DNA of 64,000 nucleotides from JBCBGF01 sp038526915 (GCA_038526915.1 JBCBGF010000005.1:124001-188000); one strand, 5' to 3'. Shown: positions 42,401 through 51,835, numbered from the stretch's first letter. A program made the numbers and translations. Notes: generated by a model from the sequence alone, not told the origin.

Positions 42401-44078
42401 CGACGGCGCCGACCACTTCAAGTTCGAAGCGCTGATCAACGGCAAGAAGGATATCCTGAACGAACACGTGATGGATAACCGGATGATCCATTGGCACGGG
42501 GTCGCGGGCGAAAACGCGCGACTGCATGACCACTGGGTCGATGCCTTCGGGATCGACGTTATCGCGGACTTCGACAAGTCCGAAGGCGACACGATTTCGG
42601 TCTTTGGCCACACCACGCAGGTCAACGTGACCTATGACACCATCGACACCGATGGCGATGGCTACGCCGATGAAGCCGTATCGATCATTCAGGCCTATTC
42701 GCAACAGGGCAATGGCGGCGCACACGATGAAGACCTGGTCGGTCTGATCGTGGTCCATGGCGACAAGGTCGAACAGGACGACGTCGCCATAGATCCGGGC
42801 GTGCATTACGGCATCGTCGACACCATCGACCAGATCCAGGAAGCGGTCGCCCCCACGGGTGAAACCAAGTGGAACGACGTCGACGGCGAGATGGTGCTGG
42901 GCAACGACACGCGCGACATGGATGGCGATCCGGTTGGGTCGGACCCGCAGTCCTATTCCGCCAATCAGTGGCTGAAGGATGGCCTGATCGAGTTCGACAG
43001 CGCCCTGCCCGACGGTCTGGACGCACCAAGTGTGCTGCTCTCACACCAAGGCGGGACGTTTGGCGACAACAATCCGCCCATCGAACTGCCGCACACCGCG
43101 AACCAAGCCGTGACCGAAGGGACCTGGGCCTTCAACTTCTCGGCCGCGAACCCGGCCAGTGGCGAAAACCAGGCGCTCTTTTCCAAGGATCACTCGGGCT
43201 TCAAGGATGGCGGTCACCTGACCTTTTTCCTTAACAGCCAGGGTGTTCTCAAGGCGCGGTTCCAAAGCGAGGATGACCAGCACTACCTTTATGACTGGGG
43301 CATCAAGATCCAGCCCGATGATGCCCATCACCTGGCCTTTACCTTCGATGAGGATCAGATCGCCCTTTATCTGGACGGCCAGTTGATCGACACCGAAACC
43401 GGATTTGCCGATGGCATGAGCGGGAATGAAGAAGACCTCGTCCTTGGTGCATCGACCCGGATCCGCCAGGGCGATGACGACAACCTTCAGTGGCAGTTCG
43501 ATGGCACGATCGACAATCTGTTGCTGCTCGATCGTCCGTTGGAAGACGTCGAGGTTCTGTTCCTGGCGGAAGGCGGGGGATCAATGGATGCGCTGAACGC
43601 GCTCTATGTCGACACCCCCCAAGCCGACCCGGAGCCCGAAGATCCGGTCGCAGAAGAGCCGGCACCAGAGGAACCTGTCGCCGAAGAACCAACACCGCCG
43701 GAAGAGCCCGAACAGCCGGAGGAGCCAGTCGCGGAAGAGCCCGAGGCACCGGAAGAACCGGAGCAGCCTGAGGAGCCGGAGCAACCCGAAGAACCGGTTG
43801 CAGAGGACCCAGAGCCTGAGCCTGAGCCCGAACCCGAACCCGAACCCGAACCCGAAGAAGAGGGTATTGCGGCTGTAATCAGCCGCATCATCAATATCCT
43901 CAAGTCACTGTTCAGCTTCGGCGGAGGCGACGATGAGCCGGCCAACCTGCAAGCCGTCAATGACGAGCTTGACGAGATCGAGACGCTACTGACCGATCTG
44001 TTGCCAGACACCGGGTCCGCCGATGATGCCGACATCCCCGATGAGGAAGACGACACCGATATGGACATGGCCGCCTAG
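39432..44078 (+). CDS. Giant PA14/RTX/LamG calcium-binding surface or secreted protein
   Basis: 1548 residues with no Sec signal, as expected for type I secretion. Order: PA14-like beta domain (about 38-192, with the VSDDGFALKLGG motif), first RTX array (about 238-296, GGxGxDxLxGG nonapeptides), a unique module beginning DAGEQRIGQL and containing GVAGENDELHDHW (about 298-490), LamG 1 (about 603-833), second RTX array (about 872-945), a second copy of the unique module (DAGEQKIGQI, GVAGENARLHDHW), LamG 2 (about 1216-1366), an E/P repeat tail (about 1396-1476), an amphipathic helix and an acidic D-rich end. RTX repeats bind calcium and fold the protein outside the cell. LamG domains suggest sugar binding, so an adhesin or matrix role is likely. 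No transporter genes are nearby. Confidence 0.9.
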   Translation: MNTTPTYFDPADADTPAGMTPELALGAITDVPASGSGLAGAVFVPGTKIWNTEMAREAAEAAPDLQFVASEVFYGGRKSDTTVAEFLGDDAASLDGDGDAFEMGPSAVTLKGYVFIPAGVHEIKAVSDDGFALKLGGVDFSEFEGTRATEATARVAEFEGGLYEVDLVYFDAGGGMSLSIEIDGLPVDQSAYYQSVDDFQNPPADVPLVPVADYHPSYFLGEEALETPVTQAATEGADQITGNGADDTIDGLGGDDHLLGGFGDDVLMGGDGDDVMDGGFGSDYLNGGDGNDTLIARSDAGEQRIGQLAIGKPTRDDPDGEVDDDLQKLKAYADQPLHGDDFLIGGAGKDTFLIAPQLNAKLDIIQKHVQADGSINWAGVAGENDELHDHWTDAMGIDIIGDYNAAEDSIAVIGHTANVYVEHKDVMGDDALESIITVISKQHGNGGAHDNDLLGQVIVHGDLVNVEDIQTDDMVTYGVVEGYDDIALALDPDGDSKTTTIDGVTYKGYDTREPSTMEGMSHHGPGTNVLGAVTGDPFGAFENPNFDESMLVSPSDDESYEETRAPFEQLGTTDVAGQTISGTNGADTLAPDTPADPAGLPGALGYWSFANGVDGAYADERGEGPTVKAYTLYENQAILRTDGDVTGPNGGGLEFNGEDQFAYLAHDPSMSVTQGTIAMWVRPDDLSDFSMIVSKDTKNTGEGGHFRLGHTDDGGLFMRFAPGDGTSNKSWETGANILTEGEWSHLAVSFTEDGITVYVDGTPIPDGDWTAKVGDIATPGDHTYAYLMQNEEPWVFGADQHRTELNDTAQEFALDDEDLRHAFDGAVADFGLWGGFTADDALNQTQINDLIDNGPGAALTNPSGQQPMLAGDDMIEGMGGDDDIDGGAGDDMLDGGAGNDTIHGGYGNDHLKGGTGNDTLDGGRGSDLLEGGDGDDTLLSRSDAGEQKIGQILVDEISRDFPDPSVDNTHYKLADWVDQELEADDVLIGGDGADHFKFEALINGKKDILNEHVMDNRMIHWHGVAGENARLHDHWVDAFGIDVIADFDKSEGDTISVFGHTTQVNVTYDTIDTDGDGYADEAVSIIQAYSQQGNGGAHDEDLVGLIVVHGDKVEQDDVAIDPGVHYGIVDTIDQIQEAVAPTGETKWNDVDGEMVLGNDTRDMDGDPVGSDPQSYSANQWLKDGLIEFDSALPDGLDAPSVLLSHQGGTFGDNNPPIELPHTANQAVTEGTWAFNFSAANPASGENQALFSKDHSGFKDGGHLTFFLNSQGVLKARFQSEDDQHYLYDWGIKIQPDDAHHLAFTFDEDQIALYLDGQLIDTETGFADGMSGNEEDLVLGASTRIRQGDDDNLQWQFDGTIDNLLLLDRPLEDVEVLFLAEGGGSMDALNALYVDTPQADPEPEDPVAEEPAPEEPVAEEPTPPEEPEQPEEPVAEEPEAPEEPEQPEEPEQPEEPVAEDPEPEPEPEPEPEPEPEEEGIAAVISRIINILKSLFSFGGGDDEPANLQAVNDELDEIETLLTDLLPDTGSADDADIPDEEDDTDMDMAA

Positions 44079-44108
44079 GCCAAAACCGCACCATACGGTC
44101 AAGCCATT

Positions 44109-44135
44109 GCACCGCGCCTGTCCAGGGCGCGGTGC
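44109..44135. terminator. Hairpin between RTX and fkbM genes
   Basis: GCACCGCGCC, 7-nt loop, GGCGCGGTGC, followed by CTTTG on the plus strand. Strong 10-bp stem with a weak T-tract, between two convergent genes. Confidence 0.6.
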
Positions 44136-44149
44136 CTTTGCATTCGGCC

Positions 44150-44863
44150 TCAGGCCCGACGCATCCCCATCGCTTTGAAAACATCTGCCACGTCGAGCGC
44201 CGGAAAGTCCGGCGACAGTGCGATCATCTCACGCATATGCATGAAACAGCGATATCCCGCATCGCGGAAATAGCGTTTCACCGGGCCCTTGTTCGCGCGG
44301 TCGTTGACTTCGACAATTGCGACCCAGGGCTTCAGCCGGTCCAACGTAAGTCCGGCCAAAACCGGGATCTCATGCCCTTCGGTATCGATCACCAGGACAT
44401 GCGTCTCGGTCACCCCAGCGCCCTCCAAGATATCATCCAGAGGCTGGACCGGCACGGTTTCAGTCCGAATATGAGCATCGGCGTCGGCATGTTCCTTGGC
44501 CAAGGCCTCAACCAACTGCCCCCGATTAAACGAAGCGCACCCCTGCGCGTTCGCGCGGTAGAGGTGTTCATGCGCTTCGTCGAGGTAATGCAGCTCCATC
44601 TGGGACGCGTGCTCTGACGCGCCGATTTTCAGTGTCTGAACAGCGGGGCGGTCTTTGTGCAGCGCCTCCAGGCGGCGGAAATACACCGGGTTCGGCTCAA
44701 GCAGCAGCCCGCGCCAGCCCCTCTCGCTCAGGTAAGGATACAGCGGATCAGCGATCTGCCCGTCATTCGCACCCACCTGCACGCAATGCACGTCGCCACC
44801 CCGAACAGCATCGACGATGTCGAGCGGTAGGCGCAGCAAAAACCGCTTGAGTACCCGCTCCAT
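44150..44863 (-). CDS. FkbM-family methyltransferase
   Basis: A 237-residue protein. SAM-binding motif VQVGANDGQIADPLYPYL, LLLEPNPVYFRRL and the FkbM motif VLVIDTEGHEIPVL. FkbM proteins O-methylate sugars or polyketides. Acceptor unknown; may modify surface glycans. Confidence 0.88.
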   Translation of the reverse strand: MERVLKRFLLRLPLDIVDAVRGGDVHCVQVGANDGQIADPLYPYLSERGWRGLLLEPNPVYFRRLEALHKDRPAVQTLKIGASEHASQMELHYLDEAHEHLYRANAQGCASFNRGQLVEALAKEHADADAHIRTETVPVQPLDDILEGAGVTETHVLVIDTEGHEIPVLAGLTLDRLKPWVAIVEVNDRANKGPVKRYFRDAGYRCFMHMREMIALSPDFPALDVADVFKAMGMRRA

Positions 44864-44881
44864 ATGCCCCCGTTGATTGTG

Positions 44882-46660
44882 TCAGAGTGGCCAAATCAGC
44901 GGGATCAGCGCCGAGGCCAGAATGCCTATGCTGAGGTTTAGCGGAATACCCACCTTCATGAAATCAGTAAACTTGTACCCGCCGGGACCATAGACCAGCA
45001 TATTGGTTTGATAGCCAATGGGCGTCGCAAAACTCGCTGACGCGGCGACCATGACGGCCACTACCAGAGGGCGCGGATCGATGCCCAGCGCTGTCGCGAG
45101 ACCGATGGCAATGGGTGTGACCACTACGGCAACGGCGTTGTTTGACACAAGCTCGGTCAAAACCGAGGTCAGCAGATAGATGGCCCAGATGATCAGGAAC
45201 GGTGGCAAGGCGGTCAGGGCGGGGGCAATCGCTTCGACAATCAGGGCTACAGCGCCGCTCGCTTCCAGGGCTGCACCGACCGCGAGCATCGCAAAGATCA
45301 AAGACAGCAAACGCCCGTCAACGAAACTGAACGCCTCATCGGCGTCAATGCAGCGTGTGATCAACACCACCGCGACCGCGAGAACCGCCAGCGCCAAGAT
45401 CGGCGCGACGTTCAGAGCGGCGAGGATCACGATCCCAAGGAGCGCCGCGATCGCGATGGGAACATGGCGCCGCCGATAGGCCCGCGCCGAAGGTTGGGCC
45501 ACATCGACCAGATCCATATCCTGGGCCAGCCGCCGAATATCCTCTGGCGCACCTTCCAGAAGCAGCGTGTCCCCGACCCTGACGATCAGATCGTCCAGTT
45601 GCCGCCCGATATTCTGGTTACTGCGATGCACGGCCAGCGGATAAACGCCATACCGACGGCGCAGGCGCATCGATCCAAGCGATCGCCCAACCATCTTTGC
45701 CCCCGGCGAGATCAGGACTTCGACCGTCGTGGTCTGCACCTGGCTCAGCTTTTCGACCATCCGCAGGGCTTTGTTCTGCTGCAGGCCCAAAAGCTCGGTC
45801 ATCGCCGTCCTTAGGACCACGCGGTCACCGGGTTCCAGCATCACCCCATCGAGGTTCCGGCGCAGCGAGGCATCCCCGCGCAACACATCGATCAGGCGCA
45901 CACCGTCCCTGCGAAAGAGGTCGATCTTGGTGACCTCTTCCCCGATCAGCGGGCTGTCTTCAGGGATTGCAACCTCGGTAAAGAACTTCATCTTCGACCG
46001 GCCCGACAGAAGATCGGCCATGCTATCACGCTCGGGCAAAAGCTTCGGCCCGATAAAGCGCAGATAGATCATCCCCCAGGCGACCAGCACCACCGCCAGC
46101 GGCGTCACCTCAAAGATCGAAAACGCTTCCAAACCATTGGCACGGGCCACACCATCCACAAGCAAGTTGGTCGACGTCCCGATCAGGGTAAGCGTCCCCC
46201 CAAGGATCGCGGCATAGCTGAGCGGGATCAGAAGCTTCGACGCAGGCCGTCCAAGGCGGCGCGCCAGCTGGACAAAGACCGGGATCATTACCACCACCAC
46301 GGGCGTGTTCGACACGATGGCCGAGGCGATCACGACAAAGCCCATCAAGGCGCCGATTGCCAGGATGGGCCGGGTTTCCACCTGCGCCTCGGCTTTGGCT
46401 GTGAACCAGGCCAAGGCGCCGGTTCGCACCAGCGCCCCCATGACGATGAACATCGCCGCAATCGTCCAGGGAGCAGGGTTTGAGAGGACATCAAGAGCCG
46501 CGTCATAGGGCAGAACGCCCAGCGCCAGCATCGCGGCCGCGCCGCCAATCGCGATGACTTCGGCCGGGTAGCGCTCGCGCACGAACATCACAAACATCAG
46601 CGCCACCACGCCAAGCGTCACGAAGGCACCGGTCATCGGTCCGAATGAAATCAATGTCAT
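44882..46660 (-). CDS. SLC13-family transporter with TrkA-C domains (second copy)
   Basis: A 592-residue protein with the same layout as the gene at 36275: membrane half with SNTPVVVVMIPVFVQL and TLIGTSTNLLVDG, two TrkA-C domains (about 210-375), second membrane half with VSNNAVAVVVTPIAIG and TPIGYQTNMLVYGPGGY. Probably a sodium-coupled anion transporter. It is more distant from the first copy than a recent duplicate would be. Start uncertain between Met1 and Met9. Confidence 0.9.
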   Translation of the reverse strand: MTLISFGPMTGAFVTLGVVALMFVMFVRERYPAEVIAIGGAAAMLALGVLPYDAALDVLSNPAPWTIAAMFIVMGALVRTGALAWFTAKAEAQVETRPILAIGALMGFVVIASAIVSNTPVVVVMIPVFVQLARRLGRPASKLLIPLSYAAILGGTLTLIGTSTNLLVDGVARANGLEAFSIFEVTPLAVVLVAWGMIYLRFIGPKLLPERDSMADLLSGRSKMKFFTEVAIPEDSPLIGEEVTKIDLFRRDGVRLIDVLRGDASLRRNLDGVMLEPGDRVVLRTAMTELLGLQQNKALRMVEKLSQVQTTTVEVLISPGAKMVGRSLGSMRLRRRYGVYPLAVHRSNQNIGRQLDDLIVRVGDTLLLEGAPEDIRRLAQDMDLVDVAQPSARAYRRRHVPIAIAALLGIVILAALNVAPILALAVLAVAVVLITRCIDADEAFSFVDGRLLSLIFAMLAVGAALEASGAVALIVEAIAPALTALPPFLIIWAIYLLTSVLTELVSNNAVAVVVTPIAIGLATALGIDPRPLVVAVMVAASASFATPIGYQTNMLVYGPGGYKFTDFMKVGIPLNLSIGILASALIPLIWPL

Positions 46661-46681
46661 AGACGTATCGTCTTGCCCAGA

Positions 46682-47614
46682 TCAGGGGGCATCATCGCCG
46701 GTCGCGCCAGACACAGCAAGCGCCGGCTTTTGCCGGGGCTGAACCAGAAACATTCCCACAAACATCAGGGCCATTGCCGCCCAAATCCATCCCGAATAGC
46801 GCTCGCCCAGAAAGAGCATGGCCCAAACCACGCCAAATCCCGTGACAAGATAGCTGACCTGCACCGCAAACACCGGGCCCGCACGCCCCACCATCCAGAC
46901 ATAGCCGGTATAGGCACAGGCATGCAGAAGCGCCGCGGTGATTAGCGCCAGATCGGGGGCCCCCCAGGGTGGCCGGGGATCAATGAACTGCCCCGTGATG
47001 ATGGCGAACGGCAAGACAATCACGGCACCGACGATCGAGGCCCCGCAGAGGACTTGCACAGGATCAAGGCCAGCCGTACCCCACTTTGCGACGTAATTCC
47101 CCTCAAACGCATAAAACAGCGGGGCAATCAGGGCGAGCGGGACAAAGACGATCATCGCGCGATCGGGCAAGCTGGCGTCCGGCAGGACAATCGTCAGAAC
47201 GCCTATGAGGCCGAAGACCAAGCCAATGAGGCGCTTGGCGCTGAAATGATCCGTCGCCAGCATCAAGGCGACGGGGAATGCAAAGAGCGGGACCATTGAC
47301 AGCAGGATCGATACGAGGCCTGCGGGCAGATGCCGGATAGCCTCATAAGAGGCCGAGTTCGGCAGAACAGTCCCGATCAGGGCGATGACGATGTAGACGC
47401 GCAGATGTTCGCGGCCAAAGGGCAACGAATTACCGCGCAGTGTGTTCACAACGGTCAGGAAAATCGCACCGATGCAAAGCTGCCAGAACACCAGACCCAG
47501 CGGCTGATACCCGCCGCTGACCGCCACTTTCGACAGCGGCTGCGTCGCCCCCCACATCGCCCCGAATAGAGCAAGGCAGCCCACCAGAAAAACAAGCTCA
47601 CGCGCGCCCGTCAT
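46682..47614 (-). CDS. EamA/DMT-family transporter
   Basis: A 310-residue protein with ten hydrophobic segments in two EamA halves (GAMWGATQPLSKVAVSGGY; VSYLVTGFGVVWAMLFLGE). Probably a metabolite exporter. Starts inside the stop of the upstream phosphodiesterase gene (4-nt overlap), so the pair is coupled. Confidence 0.88.
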   Translation of the reverse strand: MTGARELVFLVGCLALFGAMWGATQPLSKVAVSGGYQPLGLVFWQLCIGAIFLTVVNTLRGNSLPFGREHLRVYIVIALIGTVLPNSASYEAIRHLPAGLVSILLSMVPLFAFPVALMLATDHFSAKRLIGLVFGLIGVLTIVLPDASLPDRAMIVFVPLALIAPLFYAFEGNYVAKWGTAGLDPVQVLCGASIVGAVIVLPFAIITGQFIDPRPPWGAPDLALITAALLHACAYTGYVWMVGRAGPVFAVQVSYLVTGFGVVWAMLFLGERYSGWIWAAMALMFVGMFLVQPRQKPALAVSGATGDDAP

Positions 47615-48423
47615 GGTGCCGCGGATGGCAACAGCCCGCCCTGACGGATCGCAACCGCACGGGTGGCGGCGCCTGTGGCATCGTCGGTCTCGACATAGAA
47701 GCCCGCAACCGTGCCTTCACCGCTGGCGGGCTGGAACCGCCCTTTGGGCATACCCGTCACGAACCGGCGCATCGGTTCGTCCTTTTCCATGCCGATGACC
47801 GAATTGTAGTCACCGCACATGCCCGCATCTGTCAGATAGGCCGTACCACCGGGCAGGATCATCGCATCAGCGGTTGGCACATGGGTGTGGCTGCCCACAA
47901 CCAGGCTGGCCCGACCATCGCAAAAGTGGCCCATCGCCATCTTCTCCGACGTCGCTTCGCAATGCATATCGATCATGGTCGCTTGCACTTGGCCTCCGCG
48001 CGGGAAGGCTTTCAACACGGCCTCGATGGCCGAGAACGGATCATCGAACGGGCGCTTCATGAAGACCTGTCCCAGCACCTGCGCCACCAGAACACGCCGC
48101 CCACCGGGGGCCTCGAACACCCGCGCGCCTTTGCCCGGGGCCTCCTTGGCGAAGTTGATTGGGCGCAGGATGCGCGGCTCGGCGGCAATTGCCTGCACCA
48201 TATCCTTTTGGTCAAAGGCGTGGTCACCCAGGGTGACAACATCGGCCCCGGCCTCAAACAGCGCCTTGGCATGCGCCCCGGACAGGCCATGACCGGACGT
48301 TGCGTTCTCGCCATTTACGACCACGAAATCCAAAGCCCAATCCGCGCGCATACGCGGCAGATGCGCGGCCACTGCGGCGCGTCCGGACCGCCCGACGACA
48401 TCTCCAAGATAGAGTATCTTCAT
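47611..48423 (-). CDS. YmdB-type metallophosphoesterase (TIGR00282)
   Basis: A 270-residue protein starting MKILYLGDVVGRSGR. The calcineurin-like motifs are GDVVG, NGENATSGHG, GDHAFDQK, DMHCEATSEK and GSHTHVPTAD. YmdB of Bacillus hydrolyses cyclic nucleotides; that activity is plausible here. The start at 48423 is the family start; the longer frame is unsupported. Confidence 0.93.
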   Translation of the reverse strand: MKILYLGDVVGRSGRAAVAAHLPRMRADWALDFVVVNGENATSGHGLSGAHAKALFEAGADVVTLGDHAFDQKDMVQAIAAEPRILRPINFAKEAPGKGARVFEAPGGRRVLVAQVLGQVFMKRPFDDPFSAIEAVLKAFPRGGQVQATMIDMHCEATSEKMAMGHFCDGRASLVVGSHTHVPTADAMILPGGTAYLTDAGMCGDYNSVIGMEKDEPMRRFVTGMPKGRFQPASGEGTVAGFYVETDDATGAATRAVAIRQGGLLPSAAP

Positions 48424-48478
48424 GGGAGCCAGCCCTAGGGCGCGCTGGCGATAAGAGCAAGCAGCAACACGAAAACGG

Positions 48479-49033
48479 CTAGTCGAACCGCCGCGCGCCA
48501 TCCTCTGTCACAACCGCATCCAGCCGTTGATCGGTAGCTTCGCGCGGCAACGCGTCCGCTTCCTGCGCGGCAAAGGCAAAGCCGACCGCCATCACCGGCC
48601 CCGCGGCCCGCAGCCCCGCCAGCGTCCTGTCATAGAACCCTCCACCATACCCCAACCGATAGCCATCGGCATCGAACGCCACCAACGGCACGATCAAAAG
48701 GGCCGGTGTGATGTCAGGCCCCTTCGCCGGGATCTGCGCCCCAAACGGCCCCTCGATCATCTGCACCTCCGGCGTCCACCGCCGAAACGTCAGCGGAAGG
48801 CCCCGACCCGCAATCACCGGAACCCCGACGTCGCCCGGCCACTGGGCCATCACCGGCAAGGGATCGACTTCGGACAGGATCGGCATGTAGCCCGAGATCG
48901 GTTGCCCGTCCCAATCGGCCAGGAACGCCGCAAGATGCCGTTGGGCCGCCGCATCTCGCCCAGTGCCGTGGGCTGCTTTTCTTCGGCGAAACGCCGCCTT
49001 GCGCGCCGCCGCTTTCGCATCGGCCAACGTCAC
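48479..49033 (-). CDS. 5-formyltetrahydrofolate cyclo-ligase
   Basis: A 184-residue enzyme turning 5-formyl-THF into 5,10-methenyl-THF with ATP. Motifs: the KAAARKAAFRRRKAAHG N-terminal helix, IPAKGPDITPALLIVPLVAFD and RLGYGGGFYDRTLA. Overlaps the mgtE stop by 4 nt. Homologue of YgfA; I looked for a 6S RNA beside it and could not identify one. Confidence 0.95.
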   Translation of the reverse strand: MTLADAKAAARKAAFRRRKAAHGTGRDAAAQRHLAAFLADWDGQPISGYMPILSEVDPLPVMAQWPGDVGVPVIAGRGLPLTFRRWTPEVQMIEGPFGAQIPAKGPDITPALLIVPLVAFDADGYRLGYGGGFYDRTLAGLRAAGPVMAVGFAFAAQEADALPREATDQRLDAVVTEDGARRFD

Positions 49034-50445
49034 AGCAAGACGACCACAGCCAAGCCGAGAAACGCAAAGAAGCCCACAACGTCGGTCACCGTAGTCACAA
49101 AGGCGCCCGACGCAAGGGCCGGGTCAATCCCCAACCGCTCCAGAACCACCGGTATTCCTATGCCCGCAAGCCCGGCCACCACGAGGTTGACGACCATCGC
49201 CACCCCGATCACCACGCCCAGCATCGGCATCCCGAACCAAACGACCCCGACAATCCCCATCACGACCGCGAAGATCAGCCCGTTGGCCAAGCCAACCAAC
49301 GCCTCGCGCCGGATCACGCGCCAGACGTTTTCGCCGGTCAGGTCCTTGGTCGCAATCGCGCGTACGGCCACGGTCAAGCTTTGCGTTCCCGCATTGCCGC
49401 CCATCGAGGCCACAATCGGCATCAACACCGCCAGCGCCACGATCTGGGCAATGGCCGCGTCGAACTGTGCGATCACAAGCGATGCCAGGATCGCCGTGAC
49501 CAGGTTGACCGCCAGCCAGGGGAAACGCCGTTTCGTGGTATCGACCCAACTGTCGGACAAGCGCCCCTCGCCCACACCGGCTAGACGCATGATGTCTTCT
49601 TCATGCTCTTCATCCAGCACAGCCATGGCATCGTCGATGGTAATCACACCCGCCAGGCGCCCGGATTCATCGACAACCGGCGCCGAGATCAGGTGGTATT
49701 GATTAAACGCATAGGCAACATCGCCTTCATCCTGGGTCACCGGGATCGGTCGAAAACTGGGTTCCAGGATATCTGCCAGAGGAACCTCGCGCCGCGATCC
49801 CATCAGCTTGCCCAGCGTGACATAGCCCGTGGGCCGGTGCCGGGGATCAACCAGGATGATATGATAGAACTGCTCAGGCAGGTCGTCATGGGCCCGCAAA
49901 TAATCAATGGTATCGCCGACGTGCCAATGCGCGGGCGCCGTCACCACCTCGCGCTGCATCAGACGCCCGGCCGAAAACTCAGGATAGCTCAGCGCCTGTT
50001 CAACAGCCGCGCGGTCCGCATCTTCCAGCGCATCCAAAAGCGCTTCTTGTTGCGGGGCTTCGAGATCCTCGATCAGGTCAACGACATCGTCGCTTTCCAA
50101 CTCGCGCACGGCATCGCCAAGCGCATCTGATGGGAGGAAGGAAATAACCTCTTCGCGCAGACTTTCATCGAGGTCAGACAGCACCTCGCCATCGACCACG
50201 TCCGGCGCGAGCAGCAGGATTTCCCGACGTTCCCCCGTCGGCACCTGCTCAAGCAAATCTGCGATATCGGCGGCATGAAGCGGGTCGAGTAACTCCCGCA
50301 AACGCTGCTGATCGCCGGTAGCGACCGCGAGGTGAACAGCAGACACAACCGCGTTGCTCAGGGCATAGTCATCCTCTGGCGCAGCGTCGATTGTCTCGGC
50401 GGTATCGGTCATAGCGGCATCCAGAGCTTGGCTTGGCATAACCAT
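49030..50445 (-). CDS. mgtE: Magnesium transporter MgtE
   Basis: A 471-residue protein with the cytoplasmic MgtE N domain (HAADIADLLEQVPTGERREI), paired CBS domains (about 150-270, including IDDAMAVLDEEHEEDIMRLAGV) and five membrane helices at the C-terminus with GNAGTQSLTVAVRAIA. A magnesium-gated channel. The start could be Met1, Met3 or Met12; no ribosome site clearly decides. Confidence 0.96.
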   Translation of the reverse strand: MVMPSQALDAAMTDTAETIDAAPEDDYALSNAVVSAVHLAVATGDQQRLRELLDPLHAADIADLLEQVPTGERREILLLAPDVVDGEVLSDLDESLREEVISFLPSDALGDAVRELESDDVVDLIEDLEAPQQEALLDALEDADRAAVEQALSYPEFSAGRLMQREVVTAPAHWHVGDTIDYLRAHDDLPEQFYHIILVDPRHRPTGYVTLGKLMGSRREVPLADILEPSFRPIPVTQDEGDVAYAFNQYHLISAPVVDESGRLAGVITIDDAMAVLDEEHEEDIMRLAGVGEGRLSDSWVDTTKRRFPWLAVNLVTAILASLVIAQFDAAIAQIVALAVLMPIVASMGGNAGTQSLTVAVRAIATKDLTGENVWRVIRREALVGLANGLIFAVVMGIVGVVWFGMPMLGVVIGVAMVVNLVVAGLAGIGIPVVLERLGIDPALASGAFVTTVTDVVGFFAFLGLAVVVLL

Positions 50446-50533
50446 AGGCGAAGGGCTTTCGGGAAAACAGAGGGAGCGAAGGAATTTACCCGGTACCAGT
50501 CAAACCCTAATGTGGCGCAAAAGAGGGTTGGAA

Positions 50534-51835
50534 ATGTCGGACATCACGCTGCTTTGCGGGCAGGTTCTGCACTTCGATGGCAACCCATTTGCCGAAGGGA
50601 TCGAGGCCGCGCGCCACGACGCGCATGGGGCCGTTGCGGTGCAGGCGGGCATCATCCTCGGGGCCGGCCCGGTCGACACGCTGCGCGCCGATTACCCCGA
50701 CGCGCACGAAATCTCCTACGGCGACGGCCTGATCCTGCCTGGCTTCGTCGACGCACACGCCCACTATCCCCAAACCGCGATCATCGCCAGTTGGGGCAAG
50801 CGCCTGATCGACTGGCTCAACACCTACACGTTCCCCGAAGAGATGCGGCTCGCCGACCCAGCCTATGCCGCTGAAATCGCCAACCGGTATCTCGACCTCG
50901 TGTTGGCCCAAGGCACCACGTCCGTGGCGAGTTACTGCACCAGCCAACCCGCCAGCGTGACCGCCTTCTTTGAGGCGGCAGAGCAGCGGCAGATGCGTGT
51001 CGTGGCGGGCAAAACCTGTATGGATCGCAACGCACCAGACGGCCTGCGTGACACAGCCCAGTCAGCTTACGACGACAGCAAAACCCTGCTTGAGGCGTGG
51101 CACGGACAGGGACGCGCCGAATACGCCATCACACCGCGGTTTTCGCCCACCTCGACACCTGAACAGCTCGCCGCCTTGGGCGCGCTCTGGTCCGAGCATC
51201 CCACCTGCCTGATGCAAACCCACCTCAGCGAACAGACCGATGAGATTGCGTGGGTCGCCGACCTCTTTCCCCGAGCCCGCGATTACCTCGACACCTATGA
51301 GGCCTTCGGTCTGATCGGCGCACGGGCGATGTATGGCCACGCCATTCACCTGACCGACCGTGAGCGCGCGCGGCTTGTCGAAAGCGGTGCCTCGGTGATC
51401 CACTGCCCCACCTCAAACACCTTCATCGGATCGGGGCTGTTCGACATGGGCGGTCTGACAGCCGCTGGCCTCGGCGTGGGACTGGCAACAGATACCGGCG
51501 GCGGGTCGTCCTTTTCGATGCTGCGTACGATGGCGGCGGCCTATGAGGTGGCGCAGCTATCGGGCACCGCGCTTCATCCCGCGCAATTGATCTGGCTGGC
51601 CACCGAAGGTTCCGCGCGGGCCATGCACATTTCGGACAAGATCGGCACCCTGGCACCGGGAAGCGAGGCGGACATCGTGGTTCTCGATCTTGTATCCACA
51701 CCCGCCATCGCCCAGGCCGCAGCTGGGGCGGAGACCCTGTGGGAAGCGCTCTTTCCCACGATCATGATGGGCGACGACCGCGCTATCCAATCGGTTTGGG
51801 TTCACGGTCAGGAAATCACCGGCGAACAGTCCTAG
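50534..51835 (+). CDS. guaD: Guanine deaminase
   Basis: A 433-residue cytosolic amidohydrolase converting guanine to xanthine. Zinc ligands in GFVDAHAHYPQ, MQTHLSEQ and GHAIHLT; signature CPTSNTFIGSGLFDM. Start MSDITLL at 50534 (an upstream ATG at 50510 is less like the family). Its stop codon is interleaved with that of the convergent deaminase gene at CTAG. Confidence 0.93.
   Translation: MSDITLLCGQVLHFDGNPFAEGIEAARHDAHGAVAVQAGIILGAGPVDTLRADYPDAHEISYGDGLILPGFVDAHAHYPQTAIIASWGKRLIDWLNTYTFPEEMRLADPAYAAEIANRYLDLVLAQGTTSVASYCTSQPASVTAFFEAAEQRQMRVVAGKTCMDRNAPDGLRDTAQSAYDDSKTLLEAWHGQGRAEYAITPRFSPTSTPEQLAALGALWSEHPTCLMQTHLSEQTDEIAWVADLFPRARDYLDTYEAFGLIGARAMYGHAIHLTDRERARLVESGASVIHCPTSNTFIGSGLFDMGGLTAAGLGVGLATDTGGGSSFSMLRTMAAAYEVAQLSGTALHPAQLIWLATEGSARAMHISDKIGTLAPGSEADIVVLDLVSTPAIAQAAAGAETLWEALFPTIMMGDDRAIQSVWVHGQEITGEQS

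Noticed and set aside
48424..49033. 6S RNA next to the formyl-THF cyclo-ligase gene
   Set aside because: The genes on both sides leave at most 55 bp, too short for 6S RNA.
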